Below are positions 17,764-26,500 of a stretch of DNA of 64,000 bases, one piece after another (the first letter of the stretch is position 1; each line of letters begins with the position of its first letter). The DNA is from JAWWBL01 sp033720975. Lineage in GTDB: Bacteria; Actinomycetota; Acidimicrobiia; Spongiisociales; ZC4RG35. The notes beneath the pieces are model-generated. The model was not told where the DNA came from. It saw only the letters and a list, made by a program, of their open reading frames with translations, and made no database searches. The stretch spans positions 22,804 through 86,803 of the forward strand of contig JAWWBL010000001.1 of NCBI GenBank assembly GCA_033720975.1, in the 5' to 3' direction. A program made the position numbers and the translations under genes.

Positions 17764-18357
17764 TCAGTCCAACCCGATGTGATCCAGAAACAGATCGATC
17801 GCTAGATCCATCACAGGAAGCCAGTCGCTGCCTCCCGGGTTGTAGGCGTGCTGTTGGGCGACCACTCCGTTGCCCAGGGCGATGAAGAGCCTGACCGTTT
17901 CTTCATCCTCAACACCGAGATCGGCGAGCATCCCGAATACGTGGACCTCAGCCACCTGCTCTGCCAAGGCAACCGATTCAGCCGACGGTGTGAAAGGAAG
18001 AGATTTGTCGAAGATCAGCGAATATCGCGCCGGGTCTTCGACACAGAAGTCGAAATACCGCCTCCCCGTCTCCTTGATCGACGAGCGGGTCAGGTCCAGC
18101 TGGCCACCGTCGCGTTCAAGACGTTCCCTCAGCTGTAAGTACGCCGAGCGGTACATCGAGTCGTACAGATCGTTCTTGGTCTCGAAGTACTGATAGAGAG
18201 AAGGAGCCTTCATCCCAACGGTCGCGGCGAGCTCTCGGAGGCCGAAACGCCCAATGCCCCTCTCTCTCGCCAGATCCCAGGCCGCGTCGAGAATCTCCGA
18301 CTTGACCCTCTCATGACGGCTTTCTCTCCGATCGGAAGCCTCTTGCATATCTAACAT
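17764..18357 (-). CDS. TetR/AcrR family transcriptional regulator
   Basis: 197 residues. The N-terminal HTH is visible in ILDAAWDLARERGIGRFGLRELAATVGMKAPSLYQYFETKNDL-like order (residues 25-68), followed by a helical ligand domain ending LAIDLFLDHIGLD. The start could be the ATG at 18357 or the fourth-codon ATG at 18348. The 18357 ATG sits in the centre of one of two palindromic operators, so the mRNA is probably leaderless or nearly so. It is divergent from a six-helix membrane protein that is its likely target along with itself. The ligand is unknown. Confidence 0.9.
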   Translation of the reverse strand: MLDMQEASDRRESRHERVKSEILDAAWDLARERGIGRFGLRELAATVGMKAPSLYQYFETKNDLYDSMYRSAYLQLRERLERDGGQLDLTRSSIKETGRRYFDFCVEDPARYSLIFDKSLPFTPSAESVALAEQVAEVHVFGMLADLGVEDEETVRLFIALGNGVVAQQHAYNPGGSDWLPVMDLAIDLFLDHIGLD

Positions 18358-18394
18358 TGTTAGGATATTCTAACGGTGTTAGAGACGAGTCCAA
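18343..18394. promoter_or_regulatory. Divergent promoters with two TetR operators
   Basis: Two 13-bp palindromes, CTAACATTGTTAG (18351-18363) and CTAACGGTGTTAG (18370-18382), have centres 19 bp apart. Minus-strand promoter: TTGGAC (18394-18389), 16 bp, TAGAAT (18372-18367). Plus-strand promoter: TTGCAT (18343-18348), 17 bp, TATTCT (18366-18371). Both -10 elements fall between or in the palindromes, so a bound repressor would silence both directions. Confidence 0.75.
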
Positions 18395-18466
18395 GGAACC
18401 AATCGGGATGTATGGGCCGAATCTGAGATGCCACGCAGTGCAGATCATCTGGGCGCCGACCTGATC

Positions 18467-19108
18467 ATGTCAGTCGAAACGGAGCTGCTGGCCGGGCGCA
18501 TCGGGGGAATACTCCTGATTCTCGGAGCAATCGTGATGTTCACAGGAGCGGCCATACCGTTCCTCACCCATTTGGGCGGGGAGGCCTGGACCGGCTTGCC
18601 AGGTGAAGTGATGTCTGCGGTGGCACGGGGTCCCGGATTGTGGCGTTGGGCCAACGGCCTCATCGCAGTAGCAGCACTGATCACTGTCTTGGGTCTTGCC
18701 GGCGCCGTACGCCTGTTTTGGTCCGACGGTCCTCTCGCCCTCGCCGGACTTGCGACCTTTGTCGTCGCAACCGGTCTCGAGATCACCAGCAGAACGCTCA
18801 ACATGAGTGTCTACCCATGGGCAGCGGCACAGGGGAAGCCCGCAGCAACGGTCGTCTTCGAAGGCCTGTACGAGCTGAGCGAGAGCCTGATACAAGGCTT
18901 CATATTGATAGCGTTCGTCGCCCTGGTGCTTTTTGGGATAGCCGCCCTTCAATACGGCGCGGGCGGGCTCGGAGCTCTCCTCGTTGTGTTTGGCGTGATT
19001 GGCATCTTCCTGGAAATCGTCGGCGCCGCAATTCCGGCCCTGGTTTTCATGGGCACCGGTGCGCTGGGCATCTGGATGCTGGCCATAGCTCGCCCGTCCG
19101 GGTCATAA
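18467..19108 (+). CDS. Six-helix membrane protein, likely TetR-regulated
   Basis: 213 residues from the ATG at 18467; an in-frame ATG at 18428 would add 13 residues. About six hydrophobic helices are seen (GGILLILGAIVMFTGAAI, GLIAVAALITVLGLAGAV, LAGLATFVVATGLEI and three more near the C-terminus). I do not recognise a named family. Its divergent promoter overlaps the TetR operators, so it is the regulator's probable target; an efflux or envelope role is a guess from that context only. Confidence 0.75.
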   Translation: MSVETELLAGRIGGILLILGAIVMFTGAAIPFLTHLGGEAWTGLPGEVMSAVARGPGLWRWANGLIAVAALITVLGLAGAVRLFWSDGPLALAGLATFVVATGLEITSRTLNMSVYPWAAAQGKPAATVVFEGLYELSESLIQGFILIAFVALVLFGIAALQYGAGGLGALLVVFGVIGIFLEIVGAAIPALVFMGTGALGIWMLAIARPSGS

Positions 19109-19151
19109 CCCGTCAACGTCACCAGTTCCAACTCATGGATAGTCTCCTGGG

Positions 19152-20012
19152 ATGCCTCACGGTTCCCGCGAGGGTCGAGTTGATGTTCAGGGCGGCTCTA
19201 TCTGGTACCGGGTCCTAGAAGGCGGTGACCGCCTTCCTCTCGTGACTCTCCACGGGGGCCCTGGTTTCCCATCGATCTCACTGCAGCCGCTAGAAGCGCT
19301 CGCGACCGACAGGCCCGTGGTCTTTTACGACCAATTGGGATGCGGCAACTCCGACCGCCCCGAGGATGAGAGCCTGTGGGCGGTCGATCGTTTTGTCGAT
19401 GAGTTGGAGTCGCTCCTCGATCACCTGGGTTACGACGAGGTTCACCTGCTCGGGCACTCGTGGGGAACGCTCCTAGCACTCGAGTTCTACTTGGCACACC
19501 CGGGCCGTGTGGCATCGATAGTCATGGTCGGTCCCTGGTTCAGCACGCCGAGATGGATCGCCGACTGTGGGCGCCTCATTTCCGGCATGCCGCCCGAGCT
19601 CCGAGCGATCCACGCCAATCCCGACGCAACAGAAAAGGACATCGAGCTGCTGAACACGGAGTTCAGGAAGCGGCACATCCTGAGACTGGACGAAGCACCT
19701 GATGCAATGAAGGAGGCGAGAGAGGGTTTCGGTCTGCCCGTTTACAACGCCATGTGGGGCCCGAACGAATTCACCTCGACCGGCACCCTTAAGGACTACG
19801 ACAGGACTAACGACCTCACAAAGGTTGAAGTGCCGGTGCTCTTCGTGTGTGGCCGACATGACGAGGCCACTCCCGAGAGTGCGACCTACTTCGCATCGCT
19901 AGTGCCCGAGGCTCAACTCCACGTCTTGGAGGAGGCCTCCCACTTCCCGTTTCTGGAACAGCCCGACGAGTTCCTAGAAGCCGTCGGGGACTTCTTGGCG
20001 ACGAGGCGCTAG
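19152..20012 (+). CDS. Alpha/beta hydrolase, proline iminopeptidase family
   Basis: 286 residues. The family marks are HGGPGFPS (oxyanion motif HGGPG), DQLGCGNSD, the nucleophile elbow GHSWGT (Ser), the acid Asp in GRHDEATPE and the His in EEASHFPFLEQP. This is the S33 peptidase/proline iminopeptidase pattern; enzymes in it remove N-terminal proline or hydrolyse related amides and esters. The substrate is not determined. Its start lies 43 bp after the membrane protein, so it may share that transcript. Confidence 0.9.
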   Translation: MPHGSREGRVDVQGGSIWYRVLEGGDRLPLVTLHGGPGFPSISLQPLEALATDRPVVFYDQLGCGNSDRPEDESLWAVDRFVDELESLLDHLGYDEVHLLGHSWGTLLALEFYLAHPGRVASIVMVGPWFSTPRWIADCGRLISGMPPELRAIHANPDATEKDIELLNTEFRKRHILRLDEAPDAMKEAREGFGLPVYNAMWGPNEFTSTGTLKDYDRTNDLTKVEVPVLFVCGRHDEATPESATYFASLVPEAQLHVLEEASHFPFLEQPDEFLEAVGDFLATRR

Positions 20013-20054
20013 AGAGGCAAGGCCCACCTACGCCTCACTCGGGGCAACACGACC

Positions 20055-20078
20055 TGCCGGACGAAACGTCCGACGGCA
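20055..20078. terminator. Hairpin between convergent hydrolase and metallothionein-like genes
   Basis: A stem CGGACG-AAA-CGTCCG with additional outer TGC/GCA pairing ends at the last base before the metallothionein-like stop. No T-run follows on either strand, so this is a weak, possibly bidirectional, terminator candidate. Confidence 0.35.
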
Positions 20079-20357
20079 TCAGTGGTCTATCGGCGCCTCA
20101 CCGGTCGAAGCCGAGCACAGGGCGTGACCACAAAAGCATTTCTCCTCGGAGTCGCCGCCGATCCCCATCCGGCAGGTTGGGCCGCAGTGGTCCAGATCGT
20201 CGGCGATCTCGCAACTGCAGGGGCCGTTGCCACAGGTCTTGGTCCGAGTTGATGCTTTTGAGGCTCCTCCAGTCAAGAACGGGGGGTCGCTCGTGTGAGA
20301 GGGCGGCAGGTCGCCTGGCTTCGACCGATTTCGCTGGGTCATATGCACGGGTCTCAA
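20079..20357 (-). CDS. Metallothionein-like cysteine-rich small protein
   Basis: 92 residues from a TTG that overlaps the upstream gene's TGA (TTGA); GTG (20348) and ATG (20342) are alternatives. After a disordered N-terminus, residues 42-81 hold eight Cys: C42-x4-C47-x-C49 ... HC58-x3-C62-x-M ... KC74-x-C76-GH-x2-C81. The order CxC, then CxxxC, then C-GHxxC resembles bacterial metallothioneins of the SmtA type, including the CGH near the end. Binding of Zn or Cu/Cd in the cytoplasm is inferred from this. It is the last gene of a run of small minus-strand genes. Confidence 0.65.
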   Translation of the reverse strand: MRPVHMTQRNRSKPGDLPPSHTSDPPFLTGGASKASTRTKTCGNGPCSCEIADDLDHCGPTCRMGIGGDSEEKCFCGHALCSASTGEAPIDH

Positions 20358-20653
20358 CCCTTGCGCCTCCCGTAGGTGCTCTTCCCGAGGGCTTCCATGA
20401 GCTCCTCGACCCGTCCCTCGATCACCCTCCCCAGGTCATTGAGATCCACAGACGTTCCGTCCTCAAGCGTCATCAGGGGATTCACCACTTCTCCGTTGAA
20501 CTCTGCCAGCGAGTCACGGGCCGCCCGGGCCTTGGTCAAGTCAAAGAGAACCCGCTGCCACCAGCGCGATTCGCTCTCCCTGAGTTGTTGTAGCTTGCGA
20601 TTTCGCTTTCGCTCCTCTTTGGCGGTCTTTGATTTCGGCTTGGTTTGAGCCAT
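20354..20653 (-). CDS. Small basic hypothetical protein
   Basis: 99 residues with a very basic N-terminus (TKPKSKTAKEERKRNRKLQQ) and a helical remainder ending in VEELMEALGKSTYGRRKG. I do not recognise it. The basic start suggests nucleic-acid contact, which is inference. It starts 3 bp after the stop of the Rho-N-like gene and overlaps the metallothionein-like gene, so the three are one operon. Confidence 0.7.
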   Translation of the reverse strand: MAQTKPKSKTAKEERKRNRKLQQLRESESRWWQRVLFDLTKARAARDSLAEFNGEVVNPLMTLEDGTSVDLNDLGRVIEGRVEELMEALGKSTYGRRKG

Positions 20654-20656
20654 CCG

Positions 20657-20911
20657 TCAGCTCCCTCTCAGGGCGTCTATCAGTTGATCTTTGGTCATCT
20701 CCGACCTGCCTTCTATTTCGAGACGCTGGGCCTTGCCGTAGAGCTCGTCCTTGGTCCACTCCTCATACGGATCGGACTGGCCACCCCTCGTGGCGGCCTC
20801 GGTCCGCGGCGTGTTGGCAATCCGCGCAGCCTTCTCTTTCCTCATACCCTGTTCACGCAAGGCCTCATACTGCTCGTTGTCTTTGATGGACGGGCCATGA
20901 TCCTTGGCCAT
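20657..20911 (-). CDS. Small Rho-N/SAP-like domain protein
   Basis: 84 residues, MAKDHGPSIKDNEQYEALRE onward. The C-terminal EEWTKDELYGKAQRLEIEGRS followed by MTKDQLIDALRGS is the helix-extended-helix pattern of Rho termination factor N-terminal domains, which bind nucleic acid; the middle RKEKAARIANTPRT matches small actinobacterial proteins that carry this fold. The start is the ATG with GGGAG about five bases upstream; the much longer open frame upstream is not supported. First gene of the small-protein operon. Confidence 0.8.
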   Translation of the reverse strand: MAKDHGPSIKDNEQYEALREQGMRKEKAARIANTPRTEAATRGGQSDPYEEWTKDELYGKAQRLEIEGRSEMTKDQLIDALRGS

Positions 20912-20985
20912 CTGGACTCCCGTAAATCGCGTAGATAAGTCGTTACCCAATAAGCAGCACCGCGAAACACCCGCTCGAGGCGATT

Positions 20986-21213
20986 TCAGCGGTCTCGCAG
21001 TAGCAGGGCGATCAGATTGGCGACAACTGTCAGGACGACGCTGACCACGATCATCGAGGTTATGGGGATAAAGACACGAGAATTCTCCGACTCGATCCGC
21101 ACGTCGCCGGGGAGGTTTCCGAACCAGGCGAACAGCCCTGGGACAAAGCGAACGAGGACGCCGACGACGACGAGCACCGCACCTATGAGAATCAGGACAT
21201 TGCCCAACCGCAT
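20986..21213 (-). CDS. DUF2905 family small membrane protein
   Basis: 75 residues with two membrane helices separated by the diagnostic loop GLFAWFGNLPGDVRIESENSRVFIPITSMI. That loop (LPGDI/V..E..N..F..P) defines the DUF2905 family, small inner-membrane proteins of unknown role found in many bacteria. It lies 74 bp upstream of the Rho-N-like gene and may be in the same transcript. Confidence 0.85.
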   Translation of the reverse strand: MRLGNVLILIGAVLVVVGVLVRFVPGLFAWFGNLPGDVRIESENSRVFIPITSMIVVSVVLTVVANLIALLLRDR

Positions 21214-21300
21214 GGAAGAAGGATAAATCGCAACCAGCGAACACCCCGATCGACAAGGGTCATGTCAACATGCCCCCGGAGATCGAGCTGAGGAGAACCC

Positions 21301-22038
21301 ATGGTCGACCTGTCGGGTCAGGTGGCGATCGTCACCGGATCGTCGAGCGGTATCGGGGAGGCGGTCGCACGTCAGATTTCCGAGCTAGGGATGCACGTCG
21401 TTGTCAACTCGGCGCGCTCGATCGAAGCCGGAACGGCTGTCGCCGAGTCTCTAGCCACGCGCTCGGTGTACGTCCAGGGTGATATCTCCGACAAGACCCA
21501 GGGCCAGACCCTCGTCGATACGGCGTTGAACGAGTTTGGGCGGCTCGACCTGCTGGTGAACAACGCCGGCTGGACGACGGTCGTCCCTCACTCCGACTTG
21601 GAAGGGTTGACCGACGAGATCCTGATACAGACCTTCGAAGTCAACGTCTATGGGACCTGGTGGCTGACCAAGGCAGCCATGCCTCCCCTTTCCGAATCAC
21701 CCAACGGCAATGTAGTGATGGTCACCTCGATCGCCGGGCTGCGTCCACTCGGAAGCTCGTTGGCCTATGCCATGTCAAAGGCTGCCCTGAACCACTTGGC
21801 CGTTCTCCTCGCGAAGGCATGTGGCCCTGTGAGAGTCAATGCGGTGGCACCCGGGCTCATCGCCACTCCGTGGACCGAGGGCTGGGACGAGATGCATGAG
21901 TTTGTGTCCCAAACCGCTCCTATGGCCCGCTCCGGAACGCCCGACGACGTGGCACACGCCGTGGTGATGCTGGCGACCAACGCGTACACCACCGGGGAGA
22001 TCCTCGTGGTCGACGGTGGCCTCACCCAGGTCCTCTGA
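21301..22038 (+). CDS. Short-chain dehydrogenase/reductase
   Basis: 245 residues, classical SDR. TGSSSGIGEAVARQI binds the cofactor, LVNNAGWTT is the NNAG motif, and the catalytic set is Ser in MVTSIAGLRP, Tyr and Lys in YAMSKAALN. The C-terminal TTGEILVVDGGLTQ is the normal SDR end. The start has GAGGAGAA about six bases upstream. The lipoprotein hydrolase begins on the base after this stop, so the pair is an operon. Substrate unknown. Confidence 0.92.
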   Translation: MVDLSGQVAIVTGSSSGIGEAVARQISELGMHVVVNSARSIEAGTAVAESLATRSVYVQGDISDKTQGQTLVDTALNEFGRLDLLVNNAGWTTVVPHSDLEGLTDEILIQTFEVNVYGTWWLTKAAMPPLSESPNGNVVMVTSIAGLRPLGSSLAYAMSKAALNHLAVLLAKACGPVRVNAVAPGLIATPWTEGWDEMHEFVSQTAPMARSGTPDDVAHAVVMLATNAYTTGEILVVDGGLTQVL

Positions 22039-23031
22039 ATGGACACTCGGAGGGCGACACGATGGCTTGTCTCGATCGCGGCGACTGCAGGGCTAATCGG
22101 TTCGTGCTCGGCACTGACACCTTTGAGCGAACCCCTGGCCGAGACGATCGAGTACGAGTCGGTGAGCTTCCCCGGACGGCTGTGGGACCCATTCCTCCCC
22201 GACATCTCAGAGGGGGAGCCGGTGACAATCGCCGGCCACCTCACCGTGCCTGCAACGGACCGCCCCGTCCCAGCTGTGGTCATAGCCCATGGATGCGGAG
22301 GCCTTGGAGGCGCAGAGTGGGGTTGGGTCGACGTTTTGGCCGAAGCAGGCGTCGCAGCTTTCCTCGTTGACAGCTTCGGGGCACGAGGCATCACCAACAT
22401 CTGCGGAGGAACCGAGACGATCAATGTGGCGAGTCCAATCGTTGACGTGTACCGGGCAGCCGAGGCCCTCGACGCTCACCCTTACGTCGACGGTTCAAGG
22501 CTCGCAGTCATGGGGTTCTCCTTCGGAGGACGAACCGCCATCTGGGCGGAGTTCGCCCGATTCCAGGAGGCATACGAGGGTCATCCATTCGTTGGCTACA
22601 TCGCCTTCTACCCCTCCACCTGCTTCATCGAGCTGGAGGACGAGGGCGAGGTCGTCGGGGGACCGCTGCGGATCTTCCACGGAACTGCTGATGACTACAC
22701 GCCAATAGATCAATGCCACCGCATGGTTGATCGGATGTCGGCGCTCGGTGTGGACGCAGAGATCAACGAGTACCCAGGTGCGCCCCACTCGTTCGACAAC
22801 GTCATGCTCGGCTGGTCGCCGATCCACATGAGTCTGTGGGCTCTCAGCCCCCGTGGCTGTGAATTCATGGAGCAAGAAGGAGCCATCATCGATCCCGAAA
22901 CAGGCCAGGCCGCGGGTGTCGGATCAACGTGCGTCGAGCGAGGAGTCACCTACGGATACGACGAGGAGGCCCGGGAGCAGGCGGAGGACGACCTGCTCGA
23001 ACTGCTCGGCCGATTGTTCAACGAGGAATAG
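22039..23031 (+). CDS. Dienelactone hydrolase-like lipoprotein
   Basis: 330 residues. The N-terminus is a lipoprotein signal with lipobox LIGSC (Cys near residue 23), so the enzyme is probably anchored outside the membrane. The alpha/beta hydrolase body has VVIAHGCGGLGG (oxyanion region), nucleophile elbow MGFSFGGRTA, acid Asp in FHGTADDYTP and His in PGAPHSFDN, the dienelactone hydrolase layout with Ser in place of the usual Cys. It hydrolyses an unknown ester or lactone. Coding starts directly after the SDR stop. Confidence 0.87.
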   Translation: MDTRRATRWLVSIAATAGLIGSCSALTPLSEPLAETIEYESVSFPGRLWDPFLPDISEGEPVTIAGHLTVPATDRPVPAVVIAHGCGGLGGAEWGWVDVLAEAGVAAFLVDSFGARGITNICGGTETINVASPIVDVYRAAEALDAHPYVDGSRLAVMGFSFGGRTAIWAEFARFQEAYEGHPFVGYIAFYPSTCFIELEDEGEVVGGPLRIFHGTADDYTPIDQCHRMVDRMSALGVDAEINEYPGAPHSFDNVMLGWSPIHMSLWALSPRGCEFMEQEGAIIDPETGQAAGVGSTCVERGVTYGYDEEAREQAEDDLLELLGRLFNEE

Positions 23032-23089
23032 AGACCTCGCCGAGCACGGGCAGTGAGGCAGGCCTCACCCTAGAACGGAGGCGTCCCTG

Positions 23090-23551
23090 GTGTTGCGGCA
23101 GGCACATCATTCGTACTCTCAGGCCATGGAGGAACGAGGATCTGTCCTGGCCCGCAGGTCGCTCCTGATCATTGGAGTGCTAATGGCTCTTGCTGGCCTT
23201 TACATCGTGGTCCAACCGGTCGATGCCAACGACTTCCAGGGAACCACCGGCGTGGTGTGGTCCGACTTCCAGAATGCCAACCCAGAGCCGGCTGCGTACC
23301 TGGAGAGGGAGGGACGTCTCCTCGGGGTCTCTTTCGCGTTTTTGGGAATCGTGGCGGCCGGGATGTCGGCAACGGTTCTCCGGAGGAACGATCGGAGCGC
23401 CTGGATCGTTGCCTGGTTCCTCCCCTTGACCCTTGCTAGCGCCGCCGCGGTTTTCTTCGGTGGCGACGGTGCGATGCTGGGCGCCTTCTACGCAGTTGCC
23501 GCGCTGACTGCCGGAACCTTGGTGGCTATCGGAACCCGAACGGCGAGCTAG
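23090..23551 (+). CDS. Small membrane protein of unknown function
   Basis: 153 residues from GTG (GGAGG about eight bases upstream); the ATG at 23126 is an alternative. Three to four membrane helices: LLIIGVLMALAGLYIVVQ, LLGVSFAFLGIVAAGM, AWFLPLTLASAAAVFFGG and AFYAVAALTAGTLVAIG. I do not recognise a family. It ends 4 bp into the convergent large regulator gene. Confidence 0.7.
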   Translation: MLRQAHHSYSQAMEERGSVLARRSLLIIGVLMALAGLYIVVQPVDANDFQGTTGVVWSDFQNANPEPAAYLEREGRLLGVSFAFLGIVAAGMSATVLRRNDRSAWIVAWFLPLTLASAAAVFFGGDGAMLGAFYAVAALTAGTLVAIGTRTAS

Positions 23552-26500
23552 GCCCGAGCCCTTTCGGCCTCCTCGAGTCCCTCGATGTCGTCCAACTGAT
23601 GCAACAGTCGGGTCGCGCCAATCCGGGAAGCTGTGGATCTGGCGGCTTCCACTATCTCTGAGAAACGCTGATCCCCCTGATCGACAACCGCAGCAAGGTC
23701 GACCCGCGCTTCGAGCCCCACATACGTCTGGTCATAGCGGTCACAGATCGTCACGGCGGTCGCAAAGTGGTTGGCCGCTTCATCTGGTTCGCCCCTGGCC
23801 ACGGACATGTGCCCCAGGGCTCGAGCTATTCCAGCCTCGGGAAGGCTCCCAGTACCTCGCTCACTACCGTCGATGAGAGCACTGATCCTCTGAGTCTCGC
23901 CGAGCGAGGCGAGCGGTCCCGTCACGTATGGGATAAACATGTCTCGGTGAATGCCGATCGCATCCGATCCGAACCGGTCAGCAAGTGTGAGCATCCGTGA
24001 CGTGTCGGCCGACGGAGCGAAGACGGTCACACCGAGCGCAAGGGTTGGACCCAGCGTCTGCTGCTCCCCGGTGCCGGTCGCGAAGGCAATGTGCTCATCC
24101 CACTCTCGACGGACATCCTCTCCCCGAACGAACCTCATCCAGTTCCTTTGAATCCTTATAACCTGACCCGCCTGGCTACCGCCGCGTTCGTCATCCGACC
24201 GAATCAGCTCGTTCGCGAGCGACATGCTCTCGTCCCAGTCACCGGTCCATAGGAGAATCTCCGACTTCGTCAGCTTCGCCCACTCCTCATTGGTGGGCAG
24301 GCCGCGCTCGACCGAGATTGCGAGTGCCTCGTCGATGAGCGGAACCGCCCGAGCGGGCGAACCGACCATGTAGTGGAGCGTGGCGAGATTGTTTCGGATC
24401 CGCATCATCAGACCGGAGAAGTTGCCCTCATCCGCCATCTGCATGGCGCGCATCATCCCGTCGAAACCCCCATCTCCCTGCCAGTATGAGGAACGGGCTA
24501 GGAACTCGGCCTTATTCTCCGCCGATCCGTGGGCCTCTATCAGTGGGGCAATCCGCTTGCTCTCCGGCAGAGACTCGGCCGTGTCGCCCTTGAGGTCGAG
24601 GAGTGTGTAGCGGTTGAGCATCGCCTGCGCCTTTGCTTGGCTATCAGGCCGGTTTGAGAGAAGGCGGGCCGCCCGGTCCGCCTTCTCGAACGCCTCGTCG
24701 ACCTCCCCTCTCCACCAGAGCCAACTCGACATGTCTCCCAACGCGAGGGCTTCGCCCTCGCGATCATCGGCCTCGTGGAACAGCCGAACTGCCTCGTCGA
24801 GCAGGCGCAGCCCGCCATCCACATCGTCCTGGTCAAGCACCCCTATCCATCTGAGGGCCTCGGCTCGGTCCAGTGGGGACATCGCGGCTTCTGCAGCCTT
24901 GTGGTAATAGGCTATTCCTCGGCGCGGATCTAGCTCCCTTGCGCGCTCAGCGGCCTGCATGAGGGCTCGATAGGCACGCTGCCGGAGCTCCTCATCTGGG
25001 TCCTGGGTAAGGGTTATGGCCTCTCCCAGGTGATAGGCGAGTAGCTCCGATACGTCAACGACTCTCTCTCCGCTGACCGTCTCGATCCATCTGGCTGTCG
25101 CCTGGTGGAGATGTGCCCGGTCGTCTCGGGCCAGACGCCCATAGGCCACGTCCCTCACCAGGGCGTGAACGAACGCATATTCCTCTTGTCCGTGCATCGA
25201 CGGGTCGCGTATTGGCCGGATCAGCTCTCGGCGCATCAGCTCACGCAAGGCCCCTCGCGAGTGAGAGGACGGCCTCAGCGCGGCAACCGCGCCCGACCAG
25301 AAGACCTTGCCCACAACTGCCGCAGCTTGAAGAAGGTCCTTCTCCTCACCCTCGAGAAGGTCCAAGCGGGCCCCGATGATGGCCTGGACCGAGTCCGGCA
25401 GACCGAGATCGCTGATTCGGCCGGCTTCGTCTAGCAAGTTCGCCTCTTCTGCCAGCCGAACGAACTCGGTCACGTAAAGAGGGTTTCCGCCTGCTTTCTC
25501 GAGGATCATCTGCTGGGAGTCGGCAGGCAGCACAGCCCTCTCGAGAAGTGCGGCAAGAAGCTGAGCGGCGGCGGCGTTGGCCAGCGGGGAGAGCGTCAAA
25601 GTTACTGCGTTCCGAACTCCTCCCCCCCAATCAGGCCGACTCGACAAAAGCTCAGGCCGAGCGGCTGTAACCAGGAGGATCGGCACATCGATCGCCCATT
25701 CGGCGAGATGCTCCAGGAATTCCAGCAGGGCATCGTCGGCCCAATGAATGTCCTCAACCACCAGCACGAGAGGGTTTTTCTGGGCCATGGCACTGAAGAA
25801 ACGGAGCCATGCCGAGAACAGCTCGCCTTGCTCGACGGATTGGTCATCGGTGAAAGTGCCCGCCAAAGGGGAAAGACGTCTCTGCACCCATTCTGCCTGT
25901 GCCTCCTCGGCGATGAGGCTCACCACCGCGTGTCGCAGCTTGCGGCTGGCTTCCTCATCGGAATCAGTCTCCAGGATCCCTGCTTGGGCCTTGACGATCT
26001 CACCAAGGGCCCAAAAGGTGATGCCCTCTCCGTAGGGCAGGCAGCGACCCTGTTTCCACCACAGGACGTCCGGCATCCTGTCGAGGACCGCTTTGAACTC
26101 GTGGAGAAGCCGACTCTTTCCGGAGCCTGGCTCGCCAATGATCGTGATCATCTGGACTGTCGAAGCCGTTTGGGTTCGATGAAGCGAGTCAACCAAGACC
26201 GCTAACTCCCGGTCCCGGCCGACAAACGGGCCCTTGTGGCGCTCCGTGACCGCAACCCCCTGGCGCGCCCTGGCGTGGGTCGCTTGCCAAATCGCAATCC
26301 GTGCGGCCTTTCCTTTCAACTCGACCGATTCGAGGTCGACGAACTCGATGGCGGCTCGGGTCGCCAGGTAGGTGCGCTCATCGACGACTATCCCGCCTTC
26401 GGGAGCCACCGCCTCGAGCCGGGAAGCAGTATTGACGACATCGCCCACGATCGACTCCCGGTCCTTGTTGTCCGGATCGAGCTGGACGATGGCCTCCCCA

